Source of the DNA: Phialocephala subalpina
Lineage: Eukaryota > Ascomycota > Leotiomycetes > Helotiales > Mollisiaceae
Length of the DNA: 64,000 nt
Direction of reading: 5' to 3'
NCBI GenBank assembly: GCA_900073065.1
Contig: FJOG01000026.1
Location: 431,235-495,234, forward strand
Of this stretch, positions 44,267 to 55,588 are shown in pieces. The notes under the pieces were generated by a model. That model was not told the DNA's origin and did not search any database. It saw only the letters and a list, made by a program, of their open reading frames with translations. The translations under genes and the position numbers were made by a program. Positions within the stretch are counted from its first letter, which is position 1; each line of letters begins with the position of its first letter.

Positions 44267-46216
44267 TCAGAGATCCAATAACTGGCGCACAGTGCAGCTC
44301 TTCCAAAACCCCATCAACTCATCCAGACTGTCATCACCTTCAGGAACATCCTTGTGATACTTTCGATGAAAATTCGCCAAATACTCCACGTCCAAGTTCA
44401 CAAGGTCACATTGTCCCATCTTCGCCGGATCATTGGAGAGGCTCGAAAGAGTGGCGCGGTATCGAGTGCGTTTGTCAGGGATCTCGTCGCTTTGGTGGAA
44501 GATGTCCAGATCCAATTGTCGGAGTCGAGGAAACCAATCTGGGCCTTCGAACATTCTACCGTGGTGGACTAGGTTGCGCCAGATGTAGGTCCAGATATCG
44601 CGACAGAAATTCATGGGAGGGGGTGTGGTGAGGAATGTGAGCTTGAGGTGTTGGATGTGGATGAAGTTTTTGGTGGTGGTGTTGAATGTTGGATTAGTTT
44701 TGGGTTATAATGTTGTTGCCTTGGTGTGATTCATGGTACTTGAATCGTACCATTCCTGTTCTCCTTCTGTTACGTCGATAGCGAGGTGTTGGAGTCGAGG
44801 TAGGAACATGAGGTCGTTGATGAATAAACGGGAGTTTGTCTTATGGAGAGTGAGGGAGACCAAGGTTTGTTTGTGGTGATTCCATACTTCTCTGCTGAGC
44901 AACTTTTCGTCGTACAGAACCAGGTGAGTTAGAGGTGTATGGCCAGTGAGAGCTTGTCGAGTTGCATCATCCTCGCCTGGGAGAGAAGAGACGTGTCCGC
45001 AAGGAGATAGAAGAGCCAGTCTCTTCAGATTTGGTGTTGAGTGCAGGTTGAAGAATGGCTTGTGGTCTGTTGTAAACGAATTGAGTTTGTCCCATTGTAT
45101 GAGGTTCTTCCATGCCTGCCGATCGGTCGCAGATAGGGTGTCCAGGCCGAATCCGATGAGCTTCAGCTTTTTCACCGTCGGGAATGGTTTGTTAACAGGT
45201 CCATCGTCTATGGCCCACGGGCAAGTTCTCTGGTTAGAGTCGGGGTGTGGGAGAGCGAATAAAGAAAGAGTTTGAAGGTTCGGACTAGCTCGAATAACCT
45301 CTCCTAGCATACCCATGCTGGAATAGCCTTCAGGCTCGGCAGGAATGTCGTACTCGAATGTGGTAAGATTTTGCACTCTTGTGGCGTGGATATTCGTGAG
45401 AAATTTGATTAGGATCTGTCTTGATTCTGTTCTCTCACGAGGAAGTCTGGCCGTTCCGAAACCAATCTTGAAATCCAGTGAGGGATGCAGGGACATCATG
45501 CTAATGAACGAATCCGGTGCGGAAGGGTATCCCAACCAGCTTGATGGTTAGCACTATAACGCAATAAAGGGGCTGGGAATAACTTACGCAACGCCTCGCA
45601 GTCCTTGCAGTTGCAAGCGCGGAATAACATACACCAGTTGTTGGAGTTGGCCTTGTGGACCCAGGATCAGGTCATTTGCTGCCCATTCTGAAAGTTGACC
45701 AAAGGCGCCGAAGTCTGACCCTCGTTGTCGTTTGGCTACAATGCCGTCCGGAGGAATGTAATCAATGATCCTGATTTCGCGGACTTGGTTCGACAAAATA
45801 GAGTTTTGATCCTTGAGTCGTAGAAGAAGGTCTTCGTTCACCTCGGTTTCGTTGCGTCCTTTCTTGCTAACTCTGTCCTTATGGAAGGTCCAACTAAAGG
45901 TGACATCGACAACCTTGTTCAGGTGCGGCATGGTTTCTCGGTGCCATTGCCAGCACACTCTTGCAGTATTTAGCAAGTATTTTCGGGAGAGAAACTGTGT
46001 TTTATCGTTAGCAATGTGACGAGAGTCGAAGATCGAATCGCGCTCTTGCCTTTTAGGCAGTTACGCTCGTTCGGGGAAAATAAAGAGTCAAAGGGACGTT
46101 AAACCTACAGTCTCGAAAACCAGGCGCAAGATGGTATCATTTATAACCATGCGCGAAACCTCTGAATCACCCTCAGGTTTTGGAACAATGGCGTTTTCAC
46201 TGGGTGGAGTTGCCAT
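44267..46216 (-). CDS. F-box/leucine-rich-like protein, in-frame TAA inside the 3' exon
   Basis: Exons 46216-46109, 45994-45588 and 45539 onward. The start MATPPSEN leads to an F-box-like segment split by the first intron: VINDTILRLVFET then FLSRKYLLNTARVCWQWHRE. The rest has irregular leucine-rich patterns (SPNLQTLSLFALPH, FPTVKKLKLIGFGLD, TPNLKRLALLSP, LPRLQHLAIDVTE), as in fungal F-box proteins that recruit substrates to SCF ubiquitin ligases. The frame stops at TAA 44705-44707 (449 aa). The same frame then stays open and protein-like to 44267 (NFIHIQHLKLTF, FPRLRQLDLDIFHQ), adding about 146 residues. Either the TAA is a nonsense change (CAA would give Gln), or an intron with a weak donor (GTAACA) and AAG acceptor removes it. 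Confidence -1.
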
Positions 46217-46948
46217 CTTGCGCTCGATCTTGAATATGTTGTGGAGGAACACGACAACTTGATCGCGACGGCGACGAAGTCGAGAGAAAAGGCGAGCCAT
46301 CGCGAGAAAGTTTGTCCGTAACGCCGGGCAAATAACGCCGCTGTTCCGATATTCACGTTGCGAGTTGTGGGTTGAGAAGATAGTTGAGAGGAGGTTTAGC
46401 GTCGGGAAAATGCCGTTGACGTCCAAGTTGAGAGCCACCCCCACTAGCGAAGCGACAATGGATTCACCCTTTAGCCTTGAATGATTTCATCTGAAAGAGG
46501 CGGCAACGGTTGTCCAAGTGATATGATACTCTCATACTCCTACGACGTATGAAAGGTACTGGTGTTGTTGCATCTTGCAAGCTCTCAACCTTTCTTGAAG
46601 AAGTCAGCTTTTGACAACAACAAAGTGGTTTGGTAGTTGATAGATGTGACTGGCACTTGCGAAATGACACACTGCAATCGATTTGCATACTTTGGGCTCT
46701 GAACTCCTCGAGGTTGTAATGTGGAGAGAAGCAGGCAAGTGCTGGTTGCCTCTTATGGCCCAACTCACTTGTTCAAGGGCCACTCTTGCTTACCCTGTTG
46801 TTTGTATGACCAACAATAAAGCAATAAAATGCAAGCTTGTAAATCGGAATCATCTGCAACATTCGCTACCGGGTAGCAAATCACAAAGACAAGGTACTAG
46901 GAAGCAAATGTACGCTTGAAACTGCTTGAGTTGGCAATGAATGGTTCT
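46217..46948. other. Intergenic between F-box gene and membrane protein gene
   Basis: No supported gene. A minus-strand open stretch continues upstream of the F-box ATG but lacks another conserved block, so it is treated as leader. Confidence -1.
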
Positions 46949-48028
46949 TTACATTTCGTCCATTCCTGGCATGCCTTGCATACCACCTATTCTTGCCCAG
47001 AACTCTTCAAAGTCTACTCCTTGGGCCTCAAACATAGCCTTGGCCTTCTCCGTGGTCCTCAATTGCTGCTCAGGTCCGAATCCTTCCGGCCGGGATGATT
47101 CGTATTGCACAAGTTCGATCCAGCGAAAGAAGAGATTCTCCTTTCCCATAACCGTCAGCTCGTCCTTGAAAGCAACTATTTTCCTCCTGCCTTCCTCCTC
47201 TTTCGCACTTCCTCCAGCTTGTGAGCTTTCAACTACCATCCATCCGTATTCCTCGCTGTGGACGAATATCGTCGTCCTGAAGTCGTCGAAAGACAATTGC
47301 TTCTTGCTAACTAGTTTGGTTGCAACAATCATAAGCTTCCAGTCAAGGTCCCATTCCGTGTTCAGCATAAGGTATCCGGTCTTTTCACTCATCCATATCG
47401 GATCCACGGCCCGCCTAGTGATCCCAAAGAGCCTATCCTGGCCCTCTCCCTTCTCCAATGGACCACCGATTGCATGGTGCCATTTCCTGCTCCTTCTGAC
47501 GATGATCTCCTTGTCCTTATATCCGGCAGCCAGCCTCCAAGCAAATGGGCTTCCACCTGTTCGTCCAACGAAGAAGTCCCATGGCCATGGCAACCAGATG
47601 AACGCGTAGAGTACAAGATCAAACACAAATACCATTGTTCGTCTCACTATCTCCCATATCAACGTATCCACAGGTGTGTGTGCAGTGTCGATAGTCAACT
47701 CGTTGGGTTTTCCCATTAAGGAGTAACATATTTTCATGTACCATGGCCCAATGACTTTTATTCTCCAAGCAACCAACGCAATAACGGCTATATTCAAGGC
47801 AAACGGTACGAGGAAGACATTTCGTTTGAAGTCTCTTGGCTTCGAATCGATATGGGAAATGTAGACATGGCCTTTTTCCAGCTTCGAGAGGAAAGGTTCG
47901 AGGGTTGTCGGGGGACGTTTGAAGGGTGCCGGAGGATCGAGGGAGGTACCGGAGGAGGGCAGGGAGGGCTTCAAGGCCGCAGAGGCAGATTTGAAGGCGC
48001 GCGCCTTGTTCTTTGCTTTGGGAGGCAT
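46949..48028 (-). CDS. Conserved hypothetical two-pass membrane protein
   Basis: Single exon, 359 aa. The N-terminus is basic (MPPKAKNKARAFKSASAALK). Two membrane segments are seen at about 70-90 (VFLVPFALNIAVIALVAWRI) and about 130-155 (MVFVFDLVLYAFIWLPWPWD). A soluble, mixed alpha/beta C-terminal part follows, with KEIIVRRSRKWHHAI, NTEWDLDWKLMIVATKLVSK, and a Met/Gly-rich end (GGMQGMPGMDEM). I do not recognise a named family. The topology would suit an ER, Golgi or mitochondrial membrane protein. It is divergent from the mitochondrial IF-2 gene, with 150 bp between the starts. Confidence -1.
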   Translation of the reverse strand: MPPKAKNKARAFKSASAALKPSLPSSGTSLDPPAPFKRPPTTLEPFLSKLEKGHVYISHIDSKPRDFKRNVFLVPFALNIAVIALVAWRIKVIGPWYMKICYSLMGKPNELTIDTAHTPVDTLIWEIVRRTMVFVFDLVLYAFIWLPWPWDFFVGRTGGSPFAWRLAAGYKDKEIIVRRSRKWHHAIGGPLEKGEGQDRLFGITRRAVDPIWMSEKTGYLMLNTEWDLDWKLMIVATKLVSKKQLSFDDFRTTIFVHSEEYGWMVVESSQAGGSAKEEEGRRKIVAFKDELTVMGKENLFFRWIELVQYESSRPEGFGPEQQLRTTEKAKAMFEAQGVDFEEFWARIGGMQGMPGMDEM

Positions 48029-48178
48029 TGTGCTCTCCTGAACGAAAAATTAAGGAGTGACGGAGCTCGGAATTTAATAGGAGTTCTTCACTGTTGGTAC
48101 TTCAAGGTCGCCGTATCAAATATCTGTCGATGCTGAAAAATAATCTCGAACTCTCAGCGCGCCACCAAGGCATGGACA
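48029..48178. promoter_or_regulatory. Short divergent promoter region (membrane protein / mitochondrial IF-2)
   Basis: Only 150 bp separate the two start codons, so core promoters and leaders must overlap or be very short. No TATA box is evident. Confidence -1.
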
Positions 48179-51100
48179 ATGAGAGGCCGAAGTCTGTTGA
48201 AGGTATATTCTGTCTTGAACTATTTATGAGTTGCAATCTAATTAAATATAGGAATCATCGGGTCCGTCATTGTGCGCATTCTGCGCGCATAGACTTGGAC
48301 AAGCTCGAAGGCCTTCACATGTACAACGCCGTTTCCTACAATCTTCGCGGCCGGTAGCCAAACCACCTGCAGAAGCAGCTGCAATCCAGGGGGATGATGG
48401 ACCGCCTACTCGACCGTCTTGGGGTGCCGCAGTTCCTGCTCGTCCAGCTGGATTAGGGCCATCAGCATCATGGGGCAAACCCACGGGCCCAGGAGGCATT
48501 CCACCAGGACTAGCCAGCAATTGGGGAGGAGCAATACCAGGGGGAGTTGGTATACCGGTGGGCCGAGCTCGACAGCAAGCTGAAAGCGCTGGATCAGGAG
48601 CTTCTGCCATGGACGACCTTTTGCCACACGAACGGCGCGCTCGAGAAATTAATATGGAGAGAGAGCTCGCTCGTAAAGCTAAGGAGGAGGCTCAAAAAGT
48701 CCAAGCTGAGAAGGATCTAGCTGCTAGAAGGGTGTCACTGAGGATCCGTGGTGTAGGGCCGGAGAGCACTCGTGCTGGAAGACCGCTTCCTCGAATGAAG
48801 ACCGAGGAAGAACGAATAGCTGAAGCTCAGCGTGAGAAGGCCAGGCAAAAAGCCTTCGAAACCTGGAACAGAAAGAAGGAAGTCCAAGAACATATGGAGA
48901 AACAAACAGCTGGGAGGCAGGGATCAATAGTCAGACATGTAATGGGGGGCTTTGACTGGAAACACGACAAGTCCGCCGAAAAGGACGACAACTCATGGGG
49001 CCAGTTAAGGACAAGACCGCAGAAACCCCCCTCAGAGACTCCAGAGAAAGCCAAAGCTGCAGAGCAATCCAAGTCTCCTGCCAGCCTCTGTGCTGAAGGC
49101 CGAGCCCAACGGGAAGAACAAGCCAGGTCTGGTAGATATACTCCCATCGGAGTCAGAAGAGTAGATGCGGATAGTGTAGGCCGGTGGGACAGTTTGGGCG
49201 AGAGACTGCCACCAGGTTCTCGATCTTTAGACCTTTCTAGAAGTATTCCCCAACCGGAACGAAGTCCTGTCCAGTCTCGACCAGGACCCACAAGCCCCGT
49301 GTCAAGGACAGCAGCAGACCTCAAGGATGATGGGCTCGTCAAGTTCACATCCATGTTTGGTACCTCAACAAAAGCACCCCCCCAGCAGAGAGACGTCCGC
49401 CCCGAAGAGAAGAAAGTGGGCGCCGAAGAGGAGGAAGAGGAACAACGAAGGGGTCGGGAAAAGCCACGACGGAAGGCCAGGACTAGATATGAAGACGAAA
49501 AGCCTACCTACGAGGATATTCCTAGAGGTAGGGGCAAAGACAAGGCAAAACGACGCCAGCAATTCGCCCGGACCGATGAAGATGAACTTGCAGAAGAAGA
49601 GGCATATGAACGAGCTGAGGCGAAGCGATTACGAAAGGAGGAGAAGGCCGCAAAGAAAGCTGCCAGAGCTGTCGCCCCTACACCCATTCTTCTTCCAGAA
49701 TATATCAGTGTTTCAAATCTAGCCACAGCATTGAGAGTCAGACTCGAAGACTTCGTATATAAGATGGAAGAGCTGGGATTCGAGGAGACGAGCCACGACT
49801 ATGTTTTGAATGCTGAGACCTCTGGCCTCATTGCACAGGAGTACAATTTTGAGCCCGTCATAGACCGAGGAGATTCAGAAGATTTGAAAGCAAGAGAGCC
49901 GGCCCCCGATCAGTCCATCCTACCCTCAAGACCTCCTGTTGTTACAATTATGGGACATGTTGATCACGGAAAGACTACGCTACTTGACTATCTCAGAAAG
50001 TCATCTGTGGCTGCTGGCGAACATGGAGGAATCACGCAACACATTGGAGCTTTCTCCGTGCCCATGCCCTCAGGGAAAATCATCACATTCCTTGATACCC
50101 CTGGTCACGCTGCCTTCTTGAGCATGCGTCAACGAGGTGCCAATGTTACTGACATTGTTATCTTGGTGGTTGCAGCTGATGATAGTGTCAAGCCTCAAAC
50201 CATCGAAGCTATTAACCATGCTAAAGCTGCCAAAGTACCGGTCATCGTGGCTATCAACAAGATCGACAAAGAAGATTCGAACATCGATCGCGTCAAGCAA
50301 GATCTGGCTCGACACGGCGTTGATGTCGAAGACTTTGGCGGCGATACTCAGGTTGTTTGTGTAAGTGGCAAGACTGGCCAAGGCATGGATGAGCTTGAAG
50401 AAGCTGCTGTGACTTTGTCAGAAATTCTTGACCATCGCGCCGAGAGGGACGGTCCAGCTGAAGGATGGATCATCGAAGCAAGCATTAAATCCATGGGCAA
50501 AGTGGCGACTGTTCTCGTTCGACGCGGTACTATGCGACCCGGTGACTTCATTGTTGCAGGAAAGACCTGGGCTCGAATTCGATGCTTGCGTAACGAGGCA
50601 GGCGTTGAGATCGACGAGGCGGGTCCAGGAACACCTGTCGAGATTGATGGATGGCGAGAGCAGCCCGAAGCAGGCGACGAAGTTCTCCAAGCACCTGACG
50701 AAGGCAAAGCGAAGAGTGTTGTGGATTACAGGCTCGAAAAGCAGGAGCGCGAAAGACTTGCTGAAGACATGGAAGCGATTAACGAGAATCGTAAGACGGA
50801 GCAAGACAAACGAGACCGTGAGAAAGCAGAGGCTGCTGCCCTAGCTGAAGCAGACGGCATGGACGTCCCCGAGACTGACAAGAAAGACAAACCGAGCGGG
50901 CCCAAAGAGATCTACTTCATCATCAAGGGCGATGTCAGTGGCTCCGTAGAAGCTGTCATCGACAGCATAGCTGGTTTGGGCAACAATGAAGTCAGACCTC
51001 ACATCCTTCGATCTGGCGTTGGGCAGCTGTCAGAATTCGATATCGAACATGCGGCAGTTGCGAAGGGTCATTTGATTAACTTCAATACCGCAGTTGACGC

Positions 51101-51574
51101 CAACATCTCGAGACTTGCCGAAGAGAACAAAGTCTCTATTCTTGACCACAATATCATCTACCGACTGGTGGACGATGTAAAGGCAGAACTGAGCAAGCAC
51201 CTACCACCTCTCATCACGCAGAAGGTTATGGGAGAAGCGGAAGTCGCCCAAATATTCTCGATTACTGTGAAGGGACGACAACAGAAGGCTATTGCTGGCT
51301 GCAAGGTTAGGAACGGGACAATTAGCAAGACGGCAAAGGCTAGGGTCTTGCGAGGTGGTCAGAAAATTTTTGATGGTATGTTTTTTTTCTAAAATTATGG
51401 TATAGTCACTAATTCAATCCAGGTGCTCTTGTGTCGCTCAAGAACGTGAAGAAAGACGTCCCAGAGATGAAGAAAGGAGGCGAATGCGGTATTGGGTTCG
51501 AGGACTGGTCTGATTTCCAGGTTGGCGATCAAGTCCAGTCGTATGAGGAAATACACGAGAAGAGGACTTTGTAG
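48179..51574 (+). CDS. ifm1: Mitochondrial translation initiation factor IF-2
   Basis: Three exons: 48179-48202, 48252-51375 and 51423-51574, giving 1099 aa. The tiny first exon encodes MRGRSLLK and joins in phase over a 49-nt intron; it supplies the only in-frame ATG and a mitochondrial-type basic leader (continuing [20 protein letters not shown]). A long charged region (about 60-480) is followed by the IF-2 N-terminal domain and the GTPase domain: G1 GHVDHGKTT (576-584), [13 protein letters not shown]3 DTPGHAAF, G4 NKIDKE, and [10 protein letters not shown]. Domain II, a coiled linker, IF-2 domain III ([15 protein letters not shown]) and domain IV ([12 protein letters not shown]) follow, ending [15 protein letters not shown]. 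It places initiator tRNA on the mitochondrial ribosome. The N-terminal extension is longer than in yeast Ifm1 (676 aa). Confidence -1.
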
Positions 51575-52012
51575 TTATACTGTTTTGGGTTTGTAAATAT
51601 GGACATGCCCTCGATAGATCTGGAGGTATCATATGGCAAGCATCAGGTGGCGTTTTCATACACAACTAGATTTGCTTGTTCATAGAGAGACTTCGCCACT
51701 CTATTGTATAGAATTGAATAATATCTTCGCATCATCATTGTCCTTATGATCACCTTGTTTAGATATCCCGATCAAGTCGGCCACCGTCGGCTTCTTCCTC
51801 TCCAATGTCGGTGAGATAGGGGAGATCCACAATCCACGTGATGGCGCCTTTTCTTCGACGACGGACGACGGACGACGCTAAAAGTTTATATATTATCTTT
51901 CACCCTCCAGATCAGCACCTTCCTAGGTTGTTGATTAATCCTCACTTCCGGCAACAAGTATAAAACACACTTTTTCATCCCTTGAGCTTCCAAGCCAGGG
52001 TATCCAGTCACA
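51575..52012. other. Intergenic, IF-2 to dehydrogenase
   Basis: 438 bp holding the IF-2 3' flank and the promoter of the dehydrogenase. A small direct repeat (GACGACGGAC) near 51857 is the only structure seen. Confidence -1.
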
Positions 52013-53187
52013 ATGGCCCAAAAATCACCAATCCACATCGTCCGCCTCGACGCGATACACTGTCCAGACCCCATCTTCAGCTCTTCTCTCAACCACACCC
52101 TCACCTCCCATCTCAATACTCCCCCAAACGACGAAACCATCATCAAGCACCTCACCACCCCCAAACCCGCCAACGTCGCAATCACAACCCGCATCCCCAT
52201 CACCGAAAAAGTTCTCGCAGCATGTCCAGATCTCAAACTCGTTGCCGCGATGGCGATTGGAATTGATATGATTGATCTCGCAGCTTGCAAGAAGTATGGA
52301 GTTCAAGTGTGTAATGTGCCGGCGGCGAGCAATGAGAGTGTGGCGGAACACGCTATTGCGTTGTTCTTTAGTCTGAGGAGACAGGTTGTGAGGATGCATG
52401 GGTTGACGGTGACGGGGGCGATTTGGCCAGAGAGGATGAGTTTGAAGGATGAGTGGGGTGAACTTCCAGGGACTTGTCGGGAGGAGGTTGTGGGGGTATT
52501 TGGGGGTGGGGAGCTTGGTGGGTCTGATTCTTGTCTTTCATCTCTTTCTCTTCTCTCTTCTCTCTTCCCTTGACTTCGTCTCGAGGACAAGGGTCTGCTT
52601 GAACCGAGGAGAGAAAGGGGCAGTAGTCACGTGCGCTGGAAAAAGTTGGAATCGGAGACTGACTTTATGCAGGTGGCAGAGTCGCAAACATCTGCAAAGC
52701 TCTGAACATGAAAGTTCAATTTTCGGAGCGCAAAAGTGTCTCGGCAAGCGAAGTGCGCGAAGGAAGAGTCTCATTCGACGAATGCATCAAGACCAGCACC
52801 GCATTCTTCCTCACCTTGCCACTTTCACCAGAAACACTCAACATGATCTCCACTGAAGAACTCACCAACATGAGATCGGACGCCTTGATAGTGAACGTAG
52901 CTCGTGGTGGTATTGTCAATGAAGAAGCTCTTGTCGAAGCGTTGAAATCGAGGAAGATCTTAGGAGCAGCTACGGACGTGTATGTTGAGGAGCCAGCAGG
53001 ACTCAAGAACAGCCCATTGGTTCGGGCAGCGAATGAATGGTCGAAGGACACGTCGATGAGCGGGCGGCTGGTACTGAGTCCTCATCTGGCCTGGTGGGCG
53101 AAAAGTAGCATTCAGAAGCTGCGAACGACTGTTGCTTCGAACATCGAGGCGTGGGCTGGTGGGGAGATCAAGAATGAAGTGTTGTAG
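52013..53187 (+). CDS. D-isomer-specific 2-hydroxyacid dehydrogenase
   Basis: Two exons, 52013-52517 and 52673-53187, with a 155-nt intron that falls exactly in the nucleotide-binding loop. The 339-aa product shows the family layout: catalytic N-terminal part with AITTRIPITEKVLAACPDLK, AMAIGIDMIDLAACKKYGV, CNVPAASNESVAEHAIALFF, the NAD(P)-binding GVFGGGELGGRVANICKAL, LPLSPETLNMISTEEL, IVNVARGGIVNEEALVEAL with the catalytic Arg, DVYVEEPAG (Glu) and SPHLAWW with the catalytic H306. The enzyme reduces or oxidises short 2-hydroxy/2-keto acids such as hydroxypyruvate or glyoxylate, probably in the cytosol. The exact substrate is not visible. The intron is long for this genome. Confidence -1.
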
Positions 53188-53950
53188 ATGGCGATGCTCA
53201 AGAGCATTTTGCTGATGAAGTCAATTCTTTGCGGAAAGAGAAAAGTTGCTAGAAATAGATAGAACTTCACAGAAGAAACAGGTACTTCGAGATGCATTTC
53301 ATCAGACCTTCGTCGAAATGGTGGGCACTTCCCCTATTTGATAGAGAGTTGATTCAGAGGTGGTTCTATTAGCGTACCGCAGTGAATTTAGCTTTCGCTA
53401 CACGCACCCATGGTAAAGGAATCGAGCCATTTAAATCTTTCGTGGCCCAAGTATTTCTGATTTTTACTATTCAACCTCATCAAAACACACGGAGGGTTGT
53501 TTCAATTCCGCCGTCCAGCTGTACCCTGAATTCGACTGGTGGAACGACTCAAATTTTGAGTTTCACGAATCCCAGCGCGCTGGTTTGCTTGTTTGCCGGA
53601 ATTGATTTCTCCAGCGATGTTTCAGAATGTTTGTGGATCTTCAATATCGATGAAACAGACCAAAGCTACAGAAACGAAATAGCTTCCTATATTCCTAACT
53701 ATCTATTCCCACAATTGTTCCTCCTGAGTACCGACATCAAGCAATGTAGGTGAGAAACGCGTGGCAACAATACAACTGGTTCCTTAAAAGCAATCGAATG
53801 TCCTAAAATGTCGGGTTCATTGGCTACCGTTCTTGTCGTTCGTCCCAAGTCGACATTCTTTTCTTGTGCTCAATCTAGGCAGTGCCTATTCTTTCAGCCT
53901 CTATACATTCATTCATTTCAGCACGCACATTGTAACCACACTCATTCATT
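53188..53950. other. Intergenic, dehydrogenase to secreted protein
   Basis: No supported gene. A 123-codon plus-strand frame at 53382-53753 begins with GTG, contains no ATG and no conserved motif, and is rejected. The last 150 bp are the CT-rich leader of the secreted-protein gene. Confidence -1.
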
Positions 53951-55036
53951 ATGCACCCGACACTCGCCGGCTTGATGCTGTCAGCATCCATGGCTACGGC
54001 CTCATCAATGTTCGTTAAGCGCGATTCCTGGGGGCCGGCGTTCAGCTTGGGTCCAGCAAAGCAGGAAATCATCAGCACCTCAACCACGATCTACCCCGGC
54101 CAGATGCCATCGGATCAGGCTGGATACCTCTTCGTATGGCTCGGTATCTCAAACGGTACAGGCGATCTCATCCAGAGCATTATCGGCTCGTACCCGGCGG
54201 GCCAAAGCGAGTGCAGTGGATCGGCTGCTGACTCCACCTGGTGTATCTCTTCCGAAGTTTACGGTCTCGCCTCCAATGGATATCCCAACCAATGGGTTGG
54301 ATCTTTAACCACGGCCGACACCGACTACGCGAATGGAATCAAGCTCAACTACACCCTCGTCGACAAGTCGAGCTACCTCTGGCTCCAGACCATGGAAGAC
54401 GCCGTCACTGGTGAACTTCTTTCAACCTTCAACAAGACCTCAGGACCCATGCTTGGATGGGGAACTGCCATCGAGTGTAACGATTACAACGGCGTCAGCT
54501 GTACTGGTACTATCTCCGAACAATACTACGTCAACTCAACTATCATCTTGGAGAGCGCCGATGACACCTTCATCGACACCTTAGGTGTGTCTTCCGGTGC
54601 GACTCACACCGATATGGTGACTGCCGACAATGGAAAGACCTGGACTATCTCCAAGATCACCATTCCCGCCATGGAGAGCTCGAGCTCGTCTTCTTCCTCT
54701 TCAGTTGATGCGAATGTTGCTGTTGCTGAGTCTACCTCAGCTGATGTTGCCCCTATCACCACATCCACTCCCGCTGTCGTCACTTCTGCTGGTGCTGGAT
54801 CTGCTCAGGCAACTGGCTCTTTCGGATATGGTGCAGGTTCCGCCCAACAGTCTGGCGGCTTTGGTTTCGGTGCTGGATCTGCTCAACCATCAGGTGACTT
54901 TGGATCATTTGGATCAGGCTCCGCTCGACCATCTGGTGGCTTCGGTTTCGGTGCTGGATCTGCTCGACCATCTAGCTCTTTCCGTCAAGGGGGCGGAAAG
55001 TGGAGTGGGTTCGTTGGTCGCCGTGCCCAGATGTAA
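53951..55036 (+). CDS. Secreted protein with C-terminal Gly/Ser/Ala/Phe repeats
   Basis: Single exon, 361 aa. The N-terminus is a signal peptide (MHPTLAGLMLSASMATASS) followed by VKR, a Kex2-type cleavage site, near residue 24. Residues 25-235 form a globular domain with several N-glycosylation sequons and Cys residues (SECSGSAADSTWCIS, IECNDYNGVSCTG) and many Trp. A Ser-rich linker ([13 protein letters not shown]) leads to five copies of a 13-14 residue repeat (about 281-345) built on GAGSAQxSGGFGF. The end is basic. The domain resembles conserved secreted ascomycete proteins of unknown function; the repeat tail suggests attachment to the wall or surface. No GPI signal is obvious because the end is not hydrophobic. 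Confidence -1.
   Translation: MHPTLAGLMLSASMATASSMFVKRDSWGPAFSLGPAKQEIISTSTTIYPGQMPSDQAGYLFVWLGISNGTGDLIQSIIGSYPAGQSECSGSAADSTWCISSEVYGLASNGYPNQWVGSLTTADTDYANGIKLNYTLVDKSSYLWLQTMEDAVTGELLSTFNKTSGPMLGWGTAIECNDYNGVSCTGTISEQYYVNSTIILESADDTFIDTLGVSSGATHTDMVTADNGKTWTISKITIPAMESSSSSSSSSVDANVAVAESTSADVAPITTSTPAVVTSAGAGSAQATGSFGYGAGSAQQSGGFGFGAGSAQPSGDFGSFGSGSARPSGGFGFGAGSARPSSSFRQGGGKWSGFVGRRAQM
54790..54985 (+). repeat. Coding tandem repeat, 39-42 nt unit, about five copies
   Basis: Encodes GAGSAQATGSFGY, GAGSAQQSGGFGF, GAGSAQPSGDFGSF, GSGSARPSGGFGF and GAGSARPSSSF. The units differ mainly at third positions and at the Q/R site, so the array is not brand new. Length variation between strains is likely. 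Confidence -1.
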
Positions 55037-55588
55037 GATGGATTGTTGATCAGTGGATGCCTTTTGATGTGCTGTAGTTTTGGTTCTTGTATATACATTG
55101 TTGCATTCGAATTTTCCAGGAATTTGATTGATTCCTGTTCCTACCAGGGTACGTCCCCAATTACTGGATTGAGAGCTGTTCCTCGAATGTGCCGATGAAT
55201 GTGGCACTTTACCTAGTCTTGGACTGCGCTCCCCTCGTTTGTTGCTTTTGAACGCTTCGCTGCATTTTTACTGTTGGAGATCAGGTCAGTGAGCTCTTCA
55301 AGTCAAGTTGACAGATACCTCCTTATTCAGGACAGTTTCCCGCGGCGGCATGCAAGAGCCACAGCTGTTTCGGAAGCGGCCCCTATGTGGTTTCGTGTTA
55401 TGTTGGGAAAACCAACATCCAAGGGTCGCTGATTGGTTGTTTGACGGAGCTAAGCCCTTGAGATGTGAGCGCCTAATGCGAGAAGATGTGCCACAACCTT
55501 CAACTCCGTTTCCTTTCAATATTGTGCCACTGATATATCGAATACAACAAGGCATATTCTCTCTATTTCGACCACAAGCTGAGACAAC
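55037..55588. other. Intergenic
   Basis: 552 bp, promoter of the next gene and 3' flank of the secreted protein gene. No gene recognised. Confidence -1.

Noticed and set aside
53382..53753. 123-codon plus-strand open frame
   Set aside because: Begins with GTG, has no ATG at all, and no family resemblance.
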